A stretch of 45,041 bases of DNA from Candidatus Pacearchaeota archaeon (GTDB taxonomy: Archaea; Nanobdellota; Nanobdellia; UBA10117; JAFCGA01), in assembly GCA_017608345.1 (NCBI GenBank), contig JAFCGA010000008.1:1-45041 (forward strand), given 5' to 3'. Shown piece by piece: positions 23,218 to 31,917 of this stretch. The notes beneath the pieces were generated by a model that was given only the letters and a program-made list of their open reading frames with translations, did no database searches and was not told the origin of the DNA. The translations under genes were made by a program, and so were the position numbers. The number at the start of each line of letters is the position of its first letter. The stretch's first letter is position 1.

Positions 23218-23309
23218 AGAAATCGAAGATTTCTCTTGGCCAAGAAAATCCAAATGATTTTCTTTGGAGACACGAGGAAAGTAACCCACTTCGTGGCTTT
23301 CCGACGTGT
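23218..23309 (-). ncRNA. Three-hairpin structured region between lonB and the RHH gene
   Basis: Three successive inverted repeats can pair. At 23218-23234 there are seven pairs around GAA. At 23240-23267 there are 11 pairs with one bulge. At 23270-23309 there are stems of 5, 6 and 4 pairs with internal loops and a UUC loop. The region lies downstream of lonB and upstream of the ribbon-helix-helix gene, both on the minus strand. It could be a 5' leader control element, a processed 3' end or an independent small RNA. Strand and function are inferred. Confidence 0.5.
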
Positions 23310-23319
23310 GTATTAATTA

Positions 23320-25128
23320 CTATTTCAAAGCATATTTAAGCACTTCTGAAACATTCTTCACAGGAATTACTTTAATCTTCTTCGCCATGCCGTTGCTTAG
23401 AACAACGTCTTTGGTATTGGCTTCTGGAATTATTACTTGTTTTAGTCCTGCTTCAATGGCTGCTTCTATTTTAGACGTTATCCCTCCAACTGGAAGAACC
23501 TCACCTCTCACGGACAATGAACCGGTCAGAGCTGTATCTTGCCGTATAGCTTTATTCTTTAAGGCTGAAATTATAGCTGCAGCAACTGCAATGGATGCCG
23601 AATCTCCTTCTACACCTTCGTAAGTCTGCAAGAACTGAACATAAATATCTTTAGTCTCACCAATATCTTCTCCATACATCTTTTTAATCACCGCTGAGAC
23701 ATTTGTGATAGCTTCCTTAGCTATGTCTCCTAGCTTTCCAGTAGCTGCAACAAACTGCTCTGCTTCTCTTCCGCCAACTGTAACTTCCGCTTCAATTGGC
23801 AGGACTATCCCCGAAGCTTCGCCGTCTCCGCCGAGAACAGCTAATCCATTAACTCTGCCAACCTCTGCTCCAGAAGTACGAATAACTTCATACTCTTTTT
23901 TGCGCTCAATATACTTATCTGCAATTTGCTGCTCTAAATTTCTAGCTAATTTCTTCGCTTCAATGATATGCGCTGGCTCTACAACTTTGTCTCCTTGTTC
24001 CTGAGCTAAATCACCCGCGGCTCTTATTAATCCGCCGAGATCTCTCAGCTTCAAAGTTAGCTTGCCTTTATGACCTGCTCGCCGTCTAGCTTCGTTAATA
24101 ATATCTTGCACTGCAGCATAGCTAAAATGCGGTATTTTTCCGTCTTTCTTAATCTCTTGAGCTATGAAATATGCGAAAAGCTCTTGATTCTTAGGAGTGT
24201 CATCAATTATATCATTCATATACACTTCATAACCATATCCTCGGATTCTGCTCCGAAGTGCAGGGTGCATATTCTGAACAGTTTCCACATTTCCAGCTGC
24301 TACGAGGATAAAATCACACGGCACGGGCTCGGTTCTAACCATCGCTCCGGCTGACCTTTCTGATTGACCGGTGATTGGATATTTTCGCTCTTGGAGAGCA
24401 GTTAGCAACTCCTGCTGCATCTTTGGCTGCAAGGTAGCAATTTCATCAATAAACAAAACACCTCTATTTGCTTTATGAATCATTCCAGATTCAACTCTTA
24501 AATGCGCGGGAGTACCTAATCCGCCGGTTTGGAAAGGATCATGAAGTACGTCTCCCAGCAGAGCTCCAGAATGCGCAGCAGTAGCCTCAATAAATGGGGC
24601 CTTCTTTGCCGTAGCATTATCAACGATTAGTTTCGGCTCAATTACTTTCTTCCTCCGCATAGACATTGCAAAAGACAAAGCTACAATTCCAACAAACATC
24701 ATTCCCGCGAGTAGAGACGCTGCAGCCATAATATCGCCATAAATATCTCGCATCCACCACGGGATCAGAAGTGCTACGAACGCTAGAACCATAAACAATA
24801 TCTGCTGATTCTTAGAGCCGCTCATCGCTTTTAATTTGGCTTTCTGCACTAAGCTAATTCCCTGACCTGCCGGGAGAGTCCTAACGAGAGGTTTATTCCC
24901 ATCCTTCTGATTAGTTAACGCGAGGATATCCACTAGCTTAGATTTTGGTAATAGCCCCGCTAGCGCTTGGCCGAGCATAGATTTCCCAGTACCAGGAGTT
25001 CCAATTAATAAAACATGTCTCCTTTGTTTTGCAGCTTTTTTGATAATTGAGACGCCATCAGCCTGACCAACAATTTGATTCACGATTTTATCTGGAACTT
25101 TTAGGTCTGCAGTTGTTTTAAATCTCAT
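23320..25128 (-). CDS. lonB: Archaeal membrane-bound Lon protease (LonB)
   Basis: LonB is the ATP-dependent membrane protease that clears damaged and regulatory proteins in archaea. The 602-residue product has Walker A GTPGTGKS at residues 43-50 and two hydrophobic segments at about 112-165 inserted between Walker A and Walker B, as in LonB. Walker B-like FIDEIATLQ and the C-terminal protease domain follow. The catalytic dyad is Ser510 (EGDSAS) and Lys553 (TSKIEAA). A TATA-like CTTATTTTAATC lies about 25 bases before ATG 25128. Length and architecture are typical. Confidence 0.97.
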   Translation of the reverse strand: MRFKTTADLKVPDKIVNQIVGQADGVSIIKKAAKQRRHVLLIGTPGTGKSMLGQALAGLLPKSKLVDILALTNQKDGNKPLVRTLPAGQGISLVQKAKLKAMSGSKNQQILFMVLAFVALLIPWWMRDIYGDIMAAASLLAGMMFVGIVALSFAMSMRRKKVIEPKLIVDNATAKKAPFIEATAAHSGALLGDVLHDPFQTGGLGTPAHLRVESGMIHKANRGVLFIDEIATLQPKMQQELLTALQERKYPITGQSERSAGAMVRTEPVPCDFILVAAGNVETVQNMHPALRSRIRGYGYEVYMNDIIDDTPKNQELFAYFIAQEIKKDGKIPHFSYAAVQDIINEARRRAGHKGKLTLKLRDLGGLIRAAGDLAQEQGDKVVEPAHIIEAKKLARNLEQQIADKYIERKKEYEVIRTSGAEVGRVNGLAVLGGDGEASGIVLPIEAEVTVGGREAEQFVAATGKLGDIAKEAITNVSAVIKKMYGEDIGETKDIYVQFLQTYEGVEGDSASIAVAAAIISALKNKAIRQDTALTGSLSVRGEVLPVGGITSKIEAAIEAGLKQVIIPEANTKDVVLSNGMAKKIKVIPVKNVSEVLKYALK

Positions 25129-25181
25129 ACTAATTTAGATATGGGAAAGATTAAAATAAGTATTGGTAAGCAAATAAAATA

Positions 25182-25200
25182 ACTTAAAAAATAATAAAAA
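25182..25200 (-). terminator. T-rich terminator of the DsbA-like gene
   Basis: Immediately downstream of the stop at 25201 the minus strand reads TTTTTATTATTTTTTAAG. This oligo-T stretch suits archaeal termination and also lies upstream of lonB. Confidence 0.5.
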
Positions 25201-26256
25201 CTATCCGCAGCTAGCATCACTGTCTTCGCCAGTGCCTCCGCCAATACCTGGCGAAGGTGAAGCTGCGTCTAATTCAGTATCGCATTCTTCAGGTGCATCG
25301 TTGAAAGCTGCGCAAACTGCTTGTTTTATTGCTTCAGGTGATCTTCCTGCACTCACAGTCTTTCCGTTAATTACTAGTGTAGGTGAGCCACGTACACCAT
25401 AGCCTTCACTTGCTTCAGCAGTTACTTTATATTTTGGGAACTTTTCTCCTGAATCCAAGTCTTCCTGAATAGTAAATTCTTCGGTTGTTGAATCTATACA
25501 AGTCTGAAGCTTATCTGCATCAATGTCTGCTTCTTCTAGACATTTATCAACATCGTCTGAAGCTACGAAGCAATTTGCATAAGCTAAATATTTATCGTTG
25601 AATTCTTCCTGTATGCAGTACTGTCTAGTATTCTCGGTAGCTTCCTTTTCACCATGCATAATGTAATGAACCCAATCTACGCTCGAATCTATTTTATCTC
25701 CAAACAGCTCCATTACTGGCAAGAATCCTTTCTGCATCTGTAAACCATACGGACAATAGCTCATTACGAATAACTCTACTTTCGGTTTATCAGATTTCGG
25801 AGCATCTGGTGTAGGTGGTGTAGTTGCTTCCTCAGTTACAGGAGTTACTTCTTCATTCATATCATATAATTGGCCGACAATTAGTTGAGTGCCATCTCTT
25901 GAAACGTAAACCGTAGCTTTATCTCGCTGTTCTTCACCTTCTTTAATATCTAATTCTACTGCGTAAAAGTCTTCTTCTTCTGTAACTTCTGAAACTTCTG
26001 CAGACATGCCTTGTTTTGCTAGAAAATTACCGGTTATATATTCTGCAGCTGATACGCTTGCTGCGTCTCCGGAGATTTTTCCACCTGCATTGAAGAGAGT
26101 TATTACAACAGCTCCAATGAAAATTCCGATAATTAAGCTCCCGAAAATCGTTGCCAATTTATTTGGTTTTAATTTAGGTATGCTAATATTTGGTGCTTTA
26201 AGATCTAATTTAATAGCCTTCTTTGGTTTTTCTTGATCTTTATTTTCTTCTGCCAT
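25201..26256 (-). CDS. Membrane-anchored DsbA/thioredoxin-fold protein
   Basis: The 351-residue product has a Lys-rich N-terminus, one hydrophobic helix at about 35-57, and a small alpha/beta domain. A thioredoxin-fold domain then begins at VELFVMSYCPYGLQMQKG. The active-site-like motif is CPYG, with one cysteine rather than CxxC, followed by further cysteines in the helical insert (QYC, NCF, KCLEE, TCI). GVRGSPTLVING is the conserved cis-proline region. The C-terminus is a Ser/Gly-rich tail. ATG 26256 is preferred over ATG 26277, because TTAAATAG at about 26279-26287 is then correctly spaced. It is likely an extracytoplasmic thiol-disulfide protein. Confidence 0.85.
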   Translation of the reverse strand: MAEENKDQEKPKKAIKLDLKAPNISIPKLKPNKLATIFGSLIIGIFIGAVVITLFNAGGKISGDAASVSAAEYITGNFLAKQGMSAEVSEVTEEEDFYAVELDIKEGEEQRDKATVYVSRDGTQLIVGQLYDMNEEVTPVTEEATTPPTPDAPKSDKPKVELFVMSYCPYGLQMQKGFLPVMELFGDKIDSSVDWVHYIMHGEKEATENTRQYCIQEEFNDKYLAYANCFVASDDVDKCLEEADIDADKLQTCIDSTTEEFTIQEDLDSGEKFPKYKVTAEASEGYGVRGSPTLVINGKTVSAGRSPEAIKQAVCAAFNDAPEECDTELDAASPSPGIGGGTGEDSDASCG

Positions 26257-26279
26257 TTTCAGAGAAGTTATGAACAAAA

Positions 26280-27398
26280 CTATTTAAGTTCTTTGCTAAG
26301 CAACTGAATAACTCGTTTCTTAAACTTTTCTAAGTCTCTTACTTGAATATGCCCTCCAGCTGCGGGTATGTGTCCGCCTGCTGAAGAATGTTCAAACCCT
26401 TTGACTGCTTTCTCTAGCAAGGCATTCATCTTAACTTTGAAATCCTGCCTTCGTGCACTGATTGTAACCTCTCCACCCTTTGCTTCGGTTGTGATAATTG
26501 TTGTCTTCGGATGCAGATTACTTATTAGCGTAGCTAGCACTGATTTTATTGGATATTTTGGTTCAAGTTCGTAAAATATGAGGTTTTGCTTTGGGTGCAG
26601 CTCAGCAAACTTCTCTCGATTATCTACCCAATAATTAATTTCCTTTTCGACAATTGCATATTCCTTAGTTAGTTTTAGAAGCTCTGTCGGACCATTTGCC
26701 GAATAAGTTTTCCAGAAAGCTGCGTCTAATTCTTTGAGAATTGCAGCGAAATTTAAGAAATTAGAGCCCCTTCCGAGCGTAGTTTTGTAAATATCTTTGT
26801 TCCATTTTAAGTTGTACTTTTGATGAACTGCCTTAACGAATTTGCTCCAGCGTTTATGATTCATATCGCCGATTAATCCAGCTACAGATATCCAGTCTAA
26901 ATCAGAAATATCTACTGGAGAAATATCAAAGAGGAACTTTGAAACGCAATATTCTGAGCCATCTTCTTTTTTATTTAGCATAACTGGCTTAATTAGAACA
27001 GTTCTCTTAGAATTAAGGTCTTGATAGAGCTTATGGTGATCCACAATTAATATTTTTGCGAATTCTTCGACTAGCTTAATTGTTTCGGGATCTTCATCGA
27101 CACAACAATCAACACAAATTAGCTTTGTGATTCCTGCTTTTCTAAGATCCTTGACATGTGCGTGACTTATTGTAACTCTGCTAGGTTCGGTGTTCATTCT
27201 TACATCTATTCTTTTTCCTCGAAGCTTTTCAACAATCTTTGCTGCTAAGACGCCTGAGCAGATTCCATCTGTGTCCGAGTGATGCAGAACTGCTATTTTG
27301 TCCTTTGATTCTAGCTCTCTAAAGAACTGGTATGTTTTCTTGACTAACGTGTGCATGTAGTATTTGAGCAGCCTTAGACGTAAAAGTCTTTCTATCAA
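26280..27398 (-). CDS. DHH-family phosphoesterase (RecJ/nanoRNase-like)
   Basis: The product has the DHH motifs: HHSDTDG (metal binding), VDCCVD, IVDHHK, and the DHHA1 signature SAGGHIPAAGGHI near the C-terminus. Such archaeal proteins are 5' exonucleases or short-oligonucleotide phosphodiesterases, some linked to the replisome (GAN/RecJ-like). The longest reading uses TTG at 27398, overlapping the hydrolase stop by four bases. ATG 27356 (MHTLVKK) is an alternative that would remove 14 basic residues. The exact substrate cannot be decided from sequence alone. Confidence 0.9.
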   Translation of the reverse strand: MIERLLRLRLLKYYMHTLVKKTYQFFRELESKDKIAVLHHSDTDGICSGVLAAKIVEKLRGKRIDVRMNTEPSRVTISHAHVKDLRKAGITKLICVDCCVDEDPETIKLVEEFAKILIVDHHKLYQDLNSKRTVLIKPVMLNKKEDGSEYCVSKFLFDISPVDISDLDWISVAGLIGDMNHKRWSKFVKAVHQKYNLKWNKDIYKTTLGRGSNFLNFAAILKELDAAFWKTYSANGPTELLKLTKEYAIVEKEINYWVDNREKFAELHPKQNLIFYELEPKYPIKSVLATLISNLHPKTTIITTEAKGGEVTISARRQDFKVKMNALLEKAVKGFEHSSAGGHIPAAGGHIQVRDLEKFKKRVIQLLSKELK

Positions 27399-28231
27399 GC
27401 TACTTGCTTAGTAAAAAAATCCATAAGTATTTTATTAATTAATTTGCTGTGAGTTATATTCAAATAGTGACCTCCAAAGATACGATGTAATTTAGAATCA
27501 GGTATTTTATTGTGGAGCGTAATCGAGCCAGAATAAAGAGCAATTATATCAAGATATCCGCCAACTACTAAAGTAGGTTTAGCAATTTTATGGAGCCGAT
27601 TCTCCAAGCTATTTTTCCGGTCAGCTAGCTCTCGAACTTCTTCGATTGCAGTTTTTTCATGAGCTGCTTTCACTTCATTTGAAATTGACTGCGCTAATTC
27701 TCCTGAAAGATCATGCAATTTTCCATACATCGCTGTAGTTAAGTCAATCAGTCTATCGATTGGTGGGGAGAAATACTTATGCGCCTCTGCTACAATTAAC
27801 ACTGCTCCGAAGAAGGGTGTATTGATGGGCGATAATTTCAAAGTTGGTGCTGTATTAAGCAAGACTAGTTTATCAACTAAATCCGGACGAGTAAGCGTTG
27901 CATTTAATACTACGCCGCCTCCCAAAGAATGACCTACGCAATATAATTGATCGTGATTGCTGCGCAAGCTTTCGAGTATTTCTATGACGTCATCAGCAGC
28001 GCACCGTAATACCGATCCATTGTTTGAATCGGGGTCTGATCGGCCATGACCGCGCAAATCAAGAGAAAAGATGTGGTATCTAGAGAAAGCTTGTACTTGC
28101 TTATTAAAATAGCTCTCGCCGCTGCATAATAACCCGGGGAGTAAGAAAATCGCGGTGTTGCTCTCGGGATTTCCAGCTTCATAGAGATATAATTTCGCGC
28201 TATCTCTGGTTTCGAATACTTTAGATTGCAT
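27395..28231 (-). CDS. Alpha/beta hydrolase
   Basis: The 278-residue product has the alpha/beta-hydrolase layout: LLPGLLCSGESYFNKQ (oxyanion region), LDLRGHGRSD, the nucleophile elbow GHSLGGG (serine), a Gly-rich strand with Asp (VVGGYLD) and the histidine in FGGHYLNITH. The substrate is unknown, possibly an ester or lactone. It overlaps the DHH phosphoesterase gene by four bases, suggesting one transcript. The ATG is at 28231, 34 bases after the end of rtcA. Confidence 0.9.
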   Translation of the reverse strand: MQSKVFETRDSAKLYLYEAGNPESNTAIFLLPGLLCSGESYFNKQVQAFSRYHIFSLDLRGHGRSDPDSNNGSVLRCAADDVIEILESLRSNHDQLYCVGHSLGGGVVLNATLTRPDLVDKLVLLNTAPTLKLSPINTPFFGAVLIVAEAHKYFSPPIDRLIDLTTAMYGKLHDLSGELAQSISNEVKAAHEKTAIEEVRELADRKNSLENRLHKIAKPTLVVGGYLDIIALYSGSITLHNKIPDSKLHRIFGGHYLNITHSKLINKILMDFFTKQVA

Positions 28232-28265
28232 TCACAGAATTATTTGGAAAACATAAAATATCTTT

Positions 28266-29270
28266 CTATGATTTAGAACAAGTTACAGTTAGATTATTAA
28301 TATTAAATTTAACTGGCAGAAACTGCTCAACAACCCAAATGTTTGTCTTCAAATGTTCTGAAATTCTTGAAGTCTTGAACTCTCCTCTTTTAGAAAGAGC
28401 TAAGAAAGGGATTAATTGGTCAGCTAGTCGATGATCAACAGTTGCTTTCGATGCCATTTCTTTTGCTAGCTTTCTTGCGCATTCTTTTCCAACTGTTTCT
28501 GCTGGCTTTCCTCTTTCTCCAATAGCGTCTGCACCTAAATTGCATTTATCATAATGTGCATGAGCATGCATGCAAGCCCCGCCGCTAAAGGAATCAACAT
28601 AATTTATTTTTGCGGAGATATTTTGTTCTGGGCAAATAGATTTGAATCCTTTGATCATTCTTTCAGCTACTTTTGCGTTTTGTAGTGGTTTTGAGGCAAC
28701 TGCGTGCAAGTCGATCTTTTCGAAGTTTCCTTGCTCTTTTAGAATTAGCGGTTTTAGTTTAGCTGGAGTTATTTGAACCTTAACTTTTCCGCCGCCTTTT
28801 GGATAGAAACCGTATCTAATTATTTCTGCGCTGATTTTGAGATTCATTCTTGCTAGATGTTCTGCAAGAATATGCTGAAAATACTCTATCGGCGGCGACA
28901 TCCAGACGTTTGTTCCTCCGATAATTTCTATTTCAACTTTTCCTGGCGCTTGAGAAGCAATTGGAACTAAAGTTTGCAGAACTAACGTAATTGAGCCAGC
29001 AGTTCCAACGTCGAACTTGAACTTTCCTGACTTGATTTTGTTTGGTATGAATTCAATCTCTGTTGAGCCTAATTTAGCATTGGTTTTTGCTTGACATAAT
29101 TCTGCTGCTGCTAGAATTCCTGTTAGGTGTTGCGGTCTTAATCCAGGCTGTTTTCTCTTTTTTCTAATATTTATTATTTTTATTGGCTTGTTTGTGATAG
29201 CTGAGAGAGCTATTGCTGAGCGCAAAAGCTGACCGCCGCCTTCGCCGTGAGAGCCGTCGATAATTAGCAT
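28266..29270 (-). CDS. rtcA: RNA 3'-terminal phosphate cyclase
   Basis: RtcA converts RNA 3'-phosphate ends to 2',3'-cyclic phosphates through an adenylylated histidine. The 334-residue product starts IIDGSHGEGGGQLLRSAIALS. It then has KRKQPGLRPQHLTG, the GTAGSITLVLQTL loop, YGFYPKGGG and VDHRLADQLIPFLAL, whose histidine is the expected nucleotide-accepting residue. The length is normal. The ATG is at 29270. Together with ThpR at 9918, the window encodes two enzymes acting on cyclic-phosphate RNA ends. Confidence 0.97.
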   Translation of the reverse strand: MLIIDGSHGEGGGQLLRSAIALSAITNKPIKIINIRKKRKQPGLRPQHLTGILAAAELCQAKTNAKLGSTEIEFIPNKIKSGKFKFDVGTAGSITLVLQTLVPIASQAPGKVEIEIIGGTNVWMSPPIEYFQHILAEHLARMNLKISAEIIRYGFYPKGGGKVKVQITPAKLKPLILKEQGNFEKIDLHAVASKPLQNAKVAERMIKGFKSICPEQNISAKINYVDSFSGGACMHAHAHYDKCNLGADAIGERGKPAETVGKECARKLAKEMASKATVDHRLADQLIPFLALSKRGEFKTSRISEHLKTNIWVVEQFLPVKFNINNLTVTCSKS

Positions 29271-29300
29271 GTTTTTAGAAATAAGTTTAGAGTTAAATAG

Positions 29301-30719
29301 CTATTTCTTTTTCTTCTGAATTTCTCTTAGATGTTTTCTTACTGCAGAAGGAAAGTCTTTATCTCTCAGGCCGAGTTGCGACTTAAGTTGTTCAATACCT
29401 GATTCCCAATCTCCAAACGGTATTCTCGCATGAGTTAACTTTTTCCCATGCGAGTATCTCGGCAATTTAATCAAATTCCATAATTCATTATTACGAAGAT
29501 TCGCATCGATATGGTGAATAACTTCATTAATGCCTATTGGACCTTCATTCTTCGAATATAAATATCTATGAAGGGCAGTATTCTTATTTTCGAATCTAAA
29601 ATAACCTTCTTTATCTAAATATATCTTATTACCGTATCGCTCAGAATATAATTTAAAATAATATTCCTTACTTTTCTTTTCTAATTCTTTTGTTAATTTT
29701 TTGATTCTGGCTTTTTCATTCTCTGTTTTTCTAGACTTTTCCCTTAACTCTGCTAGATGCTCTTCTTTCGTTTGAAGTTCATACCTAATCTTTTCTAGTC
29801 CCTTTTTCATAGCCCATAATCTAATCAAGTAGCTTGCTATTCCACCTCCAATTATTAACGAGATTATCAAAGCGGCTGCATAAATCATAAACTTTCTTTC
29901 TTCAGCTTCTTTATCCACGATATCATCTAACCTTGCTTGTTCTTTTTCCTGGCGTTGATCAGCTTCAGCATTAAGCTGACTCGGAGATTTAGCACATAAA
30001 CCGCTGTTCGGATTAATGTAACCAGTAATGCATTCTTCGCTCATTGCACACTTTGGACGATTATCGAGCGAAATAATAGATTTCATAACACATCTCGTAT
30101 TATCACTACACTGAATCTCATGAGCGCTACACTTACAATCATTATTGAAGCAAGTCTCAGAATTTGAGCAATAACCTTTTACGCAATATCCGCCTCCGCA
30201 TTCTGAGGGTTTTGTACAAGCTGCTCCGTCATCTGCACCAGCACATACTTCTTTCTTATGTTCGATTTCTACCAACTCAGCATATACTGGACCAGTATTT
30301 TGATACTGCACCTCATGTACTCCAGTCCATCGGAAATTCTTACAATAACGAGTGTTGAATGGATCTTCAACCGGAATTTCGATAAAATCACTTGCCGGAA
30401 TTATCAATTCCTTAGTTATAATTTGATCTTGTGACCGCCTATGTGGCGGACACCAAGGGTCATTTTTGGCGTTTATATTAAGTTTAATACTAACGGATAA
30501 ATTAAGATCATTCGGATTAATGACTTTTGCTGGCTGATTCCATTCGCTATCGAACTCAAACATAATCTCCTTTAATGGAGCACCAGAAAGATCAAAAGGA
30601 AGAAATTTGCTCTCAACTGAATCAACCACTTCCTTAGTATATTGACAAGTCTGATTTTCTGCATAAACAGCAGTAGTCAAAAATAAAAGTATGAATATAA
30701 CAAAGATTAACTTGCGCAT
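29301..30719 (-). CDS. Membrane protein with cytoplasmic HNH-like nuclease domain
   Basis: A signal peptide (residues 1-20, ending VYA) leads to a Cys-rich outer domain (about 22-250, more than 15 cysteines). One membrane helix follows at 277-300, then a charged coiled coil (about 305-355). The C-terminal domain has His384, HHID at 402-405, NN at 410-411 and NL at 415-416, the spacing of HNH endonucleases. With the signal peptide cleaved, the HNH domain would face the cytoplasm. I know no named family with this architecture. The TTTTTTAAG element lies about 20-30 bases before ATG 30719. A nuclease role is inferred. Confidence 0.8.
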   Translation of the reverse strand: MRKLIFVIFILLFLTTAVYAENQTCQYTKEVVDSVESKFLPFDLSGAPLKEIMFEFDSEWNQPAKVINPNDLNLSVSIKLNINAKNDPWCPPHRRSQDQIITKELIIPASDFIEIPVEDPFNTRYCKNFRWTGVHEVQYQNTGPVYAELVEIEHKKEVCAGADDGAACTKPSECGGGYCVKGYCSNSETCFNNDCKCSAHEIQCSDNTRCVMKSIISLDNRPKCAMSEECITGYINPNSGLCAKSPSQLNAEADQRQEKEQARLDDIVDKEAEERKFMIYAAALIISLIIGGGIASYLIRLWAMKKGLEKIRYELQTKEEHLAELREKSRKTENEKARIKKLTKELEKKSKEYYFKLYSERYGNKIYLDKEGYFRFENKNTALHRYLYSKNEGPIGINEVIHHIDANLRNNELWNLIKLPRYSHGKKLTHARIPFGDWESGIEQLKSQLGLRDKDFPSAVRKHLREIQKKKK

Positions 30720-30801
30720 AAAGTAAGTAAGAAACTAAAACTTAAAAAATCTCCGAGAGACTTTGCATAAACTATAAATACCAAACACTTATTTTAAACT
30801 T

Positions 30802-31917
30802 ATGGACAAAGTTCTCAACAATGCAAGAGTAATCTGCGACAAAGTTCTAGACATTAAGAAGAATGAGAAGATTTTAATCATTGCAAATCCGCGTGCTGAC
30901 TTGCTCAAAATAGCAAGAGCTCTGGCAAAAGCTGCAAAAGAAAAGGGTGCTAAGCCAGCTAAATTTAATGCAGAGCAGAGGAAGCACTTAGATGGAGATT
31001 ATATACTGGTTCAGCCAAAGAAAACCTCGAAAGACTTTATGGAAGAGTATGTTCGTGATGCAATTATCGCTAAGCCAGAGATTGTTATTTCAATCCCCGC
31101 TGACAAATTGGGTAAAGACAGAGTTGGTTTAGAGAAGCCTTACAAGAAAGGGAAAATTGTGAGGGACAGTTTACTCATGTTCTTATTAGATACCAAGCAA
31201 CTCCGAGGCTTCTGGACGCCGCACATAACGCTAGATACTTGGGAGCGAACAATTGATATTGATTATGACTTGCTGCGATCGAGAGTTAAGAAGCTAATTA
31301 AATTATTCAAAGATGCTGACGTGCACATCACAACTAAGAAAGGAACTGATTTAAGAATGAGTTTGAAGGGTCGGCAGCCGCTGCCAGATAACGGTGATAT
31401 TTCTAAGAAAGGCGGTTCGGGAAATATGCCTTGCGGTGAAGTCTTTTTAGGCCCGAAGATTGGCTCTATGCAAGGAACTTGGATATTAGATGGGATGATT
31501 CCTTTGCATTCCGGAAAGATATTGTTCTTAGAAAAAGATCCGCTGACAATTAAGTGGGAGAAAGGATATATTAAATCAGTTAAGGGGAAGCAAGCTGCTA
31601 AGTTATTGGAATCAATTAAGTGGGCTGAAAAAGAAGCTAAGACAAAGTTCAAGGGAAAGAAAGCTGAAAAATATTTCAAGAACGCTCGCCACTGCGGTGA
31701 GTTAGGTATTGGTCTAAATCCAAATGCTAAGATTGTTGGAACAGTTTTAGAGGATGAGAAAATTATGGGAACCTTTCATCTAGCAATTGGCATGAATTAT
31801 GAAGGTGATGCTCCGGCATTTATACATTTAGATGGTGTTACGCATGATCCAACTATTGAAGTTATTAAGGACGGAAAGACGAAGGTGATTATGCGGGATG
31901 GGGAGTTGCTGTTCTAG
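30802..31917 (+). CDS. M29-family aminopeptidase-like protein
   Basis: The 371-residue product resembles thermophilic metallo-aminopeptidases of family M29. Conserved regions include GNMPCGEVFLGP (metal-binding Glu), CGELGIGLNP, GTFHLAIGMN and FIHLDGV (His and Asp ligands), in the expected order. These dinuclear-metal enzymes remove N-terminal residues from peptides. TATAAATA at 30773-30780 lies about 25 bases upstream of ATG 30802, implying a leaderless transcript. The stop shares CTAG with the stop of the convergent PepF gene. Confidence 0.88.
   Translation: MDKVLNNARVICDKVLDIKKNEKILIIANPRADLLKIARALAKAAKEKGAKPAKFNAEQRKHLDGDYILVQPKKTSKDFMEEYVRDAIIAKPEIVISIPADKLGKDRVGLEKPYKKGKIVRDSLLMFLLDTKQLRGFWTPHITLDTWERTIDIDYDLLRSRVKKLIKLFKDADVHITTKKGTDLRMSLKGRQPLPDNGDISKKGGSGNMPCGEVFLGPKIGSMQGTWILDGMIPLHSGKILFLEKDPLTIKWEKGYIKSVKGKQAAKLLESIKWAEKEAKTKFKGKKAEKYFKNARHCGELGIGLNPNAKIVGTVLEDEKIMGTFHLAIGMNYEGDAPAFIHLDGVTHDPTIEVIKDGKTKVIMRDGELLF

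Noticed and set aside
31914-31917. Shared CTAG forming both TAG stops of convergent genes
   Set aside because: It is a neat consequence of CTAG being its own reverse complement, with no sign of function.
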